Source: Planctomycetaceae bacterium (GTDB lineage Bacteria > Planctomycetota > Planctomycetia > Planctomycetales > Planctomycetaceae). From it: a DNA stretch of 6,034 nucleotides. Shown one piece after another: positions 4,507 to 6,034 of this stretch. The position numbers were made by a program, and so were the translations under genes. Positions within the stretch are counted from its first letter, which is position 1, and each line of letters opens with the position of its first letter. The DNA lies in NCBI GenBank assembly GCA_041398785.1, contig JAWKUA010000059.1, positions 1-6,034 of the forward strand, written 5' to 3'. Under the pieces are notes generated by a model. The model was not told the origin of the DNA, made no database searches, and worked only from the letters and a program-made list of their open reading frames with translations.

Positions 4507-5864
4507 GCGTTTCTCAGCAGCAACCGGACAACGTTCGACAGCAGGACGCCGCACGTTCGCCGCAGCGCCGTCGGCGATGGCTGCCGATTGTTCTGGTCGG
4601 CGCGGCCGTTTGTGTCACGGCGATCGTGGCCGCTCGACCGATCGCCGTCTGGTATCAATTGCGTCTCGGCGGACAGGCGCTGGCGGAACACGACATCGTC
4701 GCGGCCGAACAGCACTTCGCGTCGGCGGAACGCATCGATCCGAACAACGCGGATGTTCAGTTCCGGCTGGCTCGCGTCTGTCGCCGAAAGGGAGAATTCC
4801 AGCAGGTCCGTGAACACCTCGATCGTGCCAAAGAGCTGGGGTACCGCGATCCGCCGAGACTCGAACGCGAATGGTGGCTGGCTCTGGCCCAGGCGGGTTT
4901 CATCAATCAGGTGGAACCTTACTATCCGCAAATGCTGGCGAATCCCGGTGATGACGGAGCGGAAATCTGCGACGCGTTCGTCACGGGCTTCTGCCTGAAT
5001 CTGCGTTTTGGTGAAGCGATCGCTTTGCTGAATGCCTGGCAATCCGATTTCCCCGACGACTACCGTCCGCATCTTCGGCGAGGTCAGATTTTTGCCGGTC
5101 AGAAAGACTGGGCTCAGGCCCGACAACATTTCGAAGCAGCGCTGGCACTGTCGGCTGATGATCCCGTCGTTCTGAAATCCCTGGCGGAAGCCCTGCATTC
5201 TCAAAGCGAAAATGACCTGGCACTGAAACATCTGACGAAAGCACTGGAACGAACTCCGGACGACATTGAAACTCTGCTGTGCGCGGCGGATGTGCAGAGG
5301 GATCGGCGTGAACCGGAACAGGCTGTCGGCTACCTGCGTCGCGTGTTGAAAAGCAACCCCGGCCACTTTCCCGCTCGACTGCTGCTGGCAAAGCTGCAAC
5401 TTGCGGCGGGGCAGACGGACGAGGCCGCTCGACTGGCGGAAGAACTTGTTCGCGAATGGCCCGAAGACTTCGCGGCCAACTACCTGCTGGCTCAGGCACT
5501 TCGCGCGGTCGGGCAGAAGGACCGTTCGGAAGAGCTGTTCGCTCGATACGCTGAACTGATGAAGGTCCGCCCGGAAATCGACCGGCTGCAGCGCGAAGTG
5601 GAAACGCATCCGGACAACGTGAACGCGCTGTTTCATCTGGGAGAATTGATGCTGCGTCACGTTTCTCGGGAAGAAGGTGTGTCGTGGCTGGAAGCCGTCT
5701 TTTACTACGAACCGGGACACGCCGGCGCGCATCGGGCACTGGCCGAGTATTTTTCCGGGATTGGTGACCAGGCGGCGGCAAATCGACATCTCGCGGAGCT
5801 CGACGCGGCGACGTCACCGGCCGGTCACGAAGCGTCAGGCGCTGCAAAAGGTGCCGGCGAATAG
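4503..5864 (+). CDS. Membrane-anchored tetratricopeptide repeat protein
   Basis: A 453-residue protein with a basic N-terminus (QRRRRW, 21-26), one transmembrane helix (about 27-45) and a long TPR solenoid. TPR-like helix pairs are visible near 52-84, 85-115, 186-218 (GQIFAGQKDWAQARQHFEAA), 219-252, 253-286, 287-320, 321-354, 370-405 and 405-435. Typical small and aromatic positions and Asp-Pro or Pro-Asp turns end several repeats. A less regular section (116-185, rich in Trp, Cys and aromatics) separates the first two repeats from the rest. The tail (436-453) is Ala/Gly-rich and probably disordered. The positive charges before the helix suggest the TPR part lies outside the cytoplasm, the same side as the CRTAC1-like protein. 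No enzyme motif is present; TPR domains bind other proteins, so a scaffold or partner role is likely. It overlaps the upstream stop as GTGA, so it is translationally coupled. CRTAC1-TPR gene pairs recur in planctomycetes. Confidence 0.88.
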   Translation: MSVSQQQPDNVRQQDAARSPQRRRRWLPIVLVGAAVCVTAIVAARPIAVWYQLRLGGQALAEHDIVAAEQHFASAERIDPNNADVQFRLARVCRRKGEFQQVREHLDRAKELGYRDPPRLEREWWLALAQAGFINQVEPYYPQMLANPGDDGAEICDAFVTGFCLNLRFGEAIALLNAWQSDFPDDYRPHLRRGQIFAGQKDWAQARQHFEAALALSADDPVVLKSLAEALHSQSENDLALKHLTKALERTPDDIETLLCAADVQRDRREPEQAVGYLRRVLKSNPGHFPARLLLAKLQLAAGQTDEAARLAEELVREWPEDFAANYLLAQALRAVGQKDRSEELFARYAELMKVRPEIDRLQREVETHPDNVNALFHLGELMLRHVSREEGVSWLEAVFYYEPGHAGAHRALAEYFSGIGDQAAANRHLAELDAATSPAGHEASGAAKGAGE

Positions 5865-5882
5865 GCGCCGTCGCGGCACTTT
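5847..5882 (+). terminator. Hairpin straddling the stop codon of the TPR gene
   Basis: The left arm AAAGGTGCCGGCG (5847-5859) pairs with CGCGGCACTTT (5872-5882), giving 11 pairs with two single-base bulges and a loop holding the TAG stop (5862-5864). The stem is GC-rich, preceded by A and followed by TTT, like a weak intrinsic terminator. Its right arm overlaps the left arm of the long inverted repeat at 5870-5995, so the two folds compete. Confidence 0.45.
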
Positions 5883-5995
5883 CGATTTCGAGTGCGATGA
5901 TTCAGCAACGCTTTGGATTTTGCGAATCGTTCGCTTTCCGGGCATTCGCTCGATTTACCGGAAGCAGACCGCGAAGTGAAATCGAAAGCGGCGAC
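5870..5995. repeat. Long inverted repeat with a perfect 10-bp core after the operon
   Basis: GTCGCGGCACTTTCGATTTC (5870-5889) is matched in inverted orientation by GAAATCGAAAGCGGCGAC (5978-5995). The core TTTCGATTTC/GAAATCGAAA is perfect over 10 bp; the outer part pairs with a two-base bulge and one mismatch. The 88 bases between the arms hold no credible gene. The arms could be the terminal inverted repeats of a short non-autonomous element or a distal transcript-end structure. Confidence 0.5.
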
Positions 5996-6005
5996 CAGTC
6001 GCCGC
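5988..6005. repeat. Perfect GC-rich hairpin at the right edge
   Basis: GCGGCGAC (5988-5995) and GTCGCCGC (5998-6005) form an 8-bp perfect inverted repeat with only two bases between them; in practice the fold would leave a four-base loop. It lies directly against the outer end of the longer inverted repeat. The remaining bases to the window end show no gene start that can be judged. Confidence 0.6.
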
Positions 6006-6034
6006 ACTCCAAAGACGTCGCCCGCCTGGGAACT

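Noticed and set aside
3966..5789. Very long antisense open frame (607 codons) over the CRTAC1-TPR operon
   Set aside because: It overlaps two genes with clear domain structure, its protein has no recognisable motif, and long antisense frames are expected opposite GC-biased coding sequence.
5677..5979. Plus-strand frame of 100 codons running past the end of the TPR gene
   Set aside because: Most of it lies inside the TPR gene in another frame, and the tail after 5864 has no recognisable feature or ribosome site.
1..6034. CRISPR array, tRNA or rRNA genes
   Set aside because: No regularly spaced direct repeats and no recognisable tRNA or rRNA signature sequences were seen on either strand.

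Overview
The window reads as a stretch of a Planctomycetota chromosome, probably from the Planctomycetaceae or a related marine or soil lineage. This is an inference from gene content, not a measurement. The clues are a CRTAC1/ASPIC-UnbV protein followed by a membrane-anchored TPR protein, a fragment resembling the REP-associated-type transposases common in that phylum, GC-rich codon use, and GC-rich palindromic intergenic elements.

Layout. Bases 1-88 hold the 3' tail of a plus-strand gene. Its stop overlaps, in an ATGA junction, the start of a 67-residue Cys-rich membrane protein (85-288) of the kind found beside the iron transporter FeoB. Convergent to it, on the minus strand, is an intramembrane site-2 metalloprotease of family M50 (362-1456), with its HEMGH and LDGGH motifs intact. 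From 1457 to about 1971 there is no credible gene. This gap holds a compact element of about 150 bases (1574-1723) made of successive hairpins and closed by matching inverted ends, then a long imperfect stem (1774-1839), then a 12-bp inverted repeat (1867-1946) directly upstream of the next gene. That gene (1972-2307) is a small YceK/YidQ-type lipoprotein that looks less GC-rich than its neighbours. Behind it are three small hairpins and an 8-base direct repeat, then a 53-codon remnant of a transposase-like protein (2510-2671).

The second half is a two-gene operon. It starts with a 612-residue, probably exported or membrane-anchored FG-GAP/VCBS beta-propeller protein with a C-terminal ASPIC/UnbV domain (2668-4506). 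A 453-residue single-pass TPR protein follows (4503-5864), overlapping it by a GTGA junction and carrying its own strong Shine-Dalgarno sequence. The two are probably made together and may act at the same membrane. The operon ends in a hairpin straddling the stop codon, followed by further inverted repeats up to the window edge.

No complete new defence or mobile system is visible. The parts most worth a second look are the structured region around the YceK-like gene (about 1540-2400), the transposase remnant, the CRTAC1-TPR coupling, and the inverted-repeat block at the right edge.
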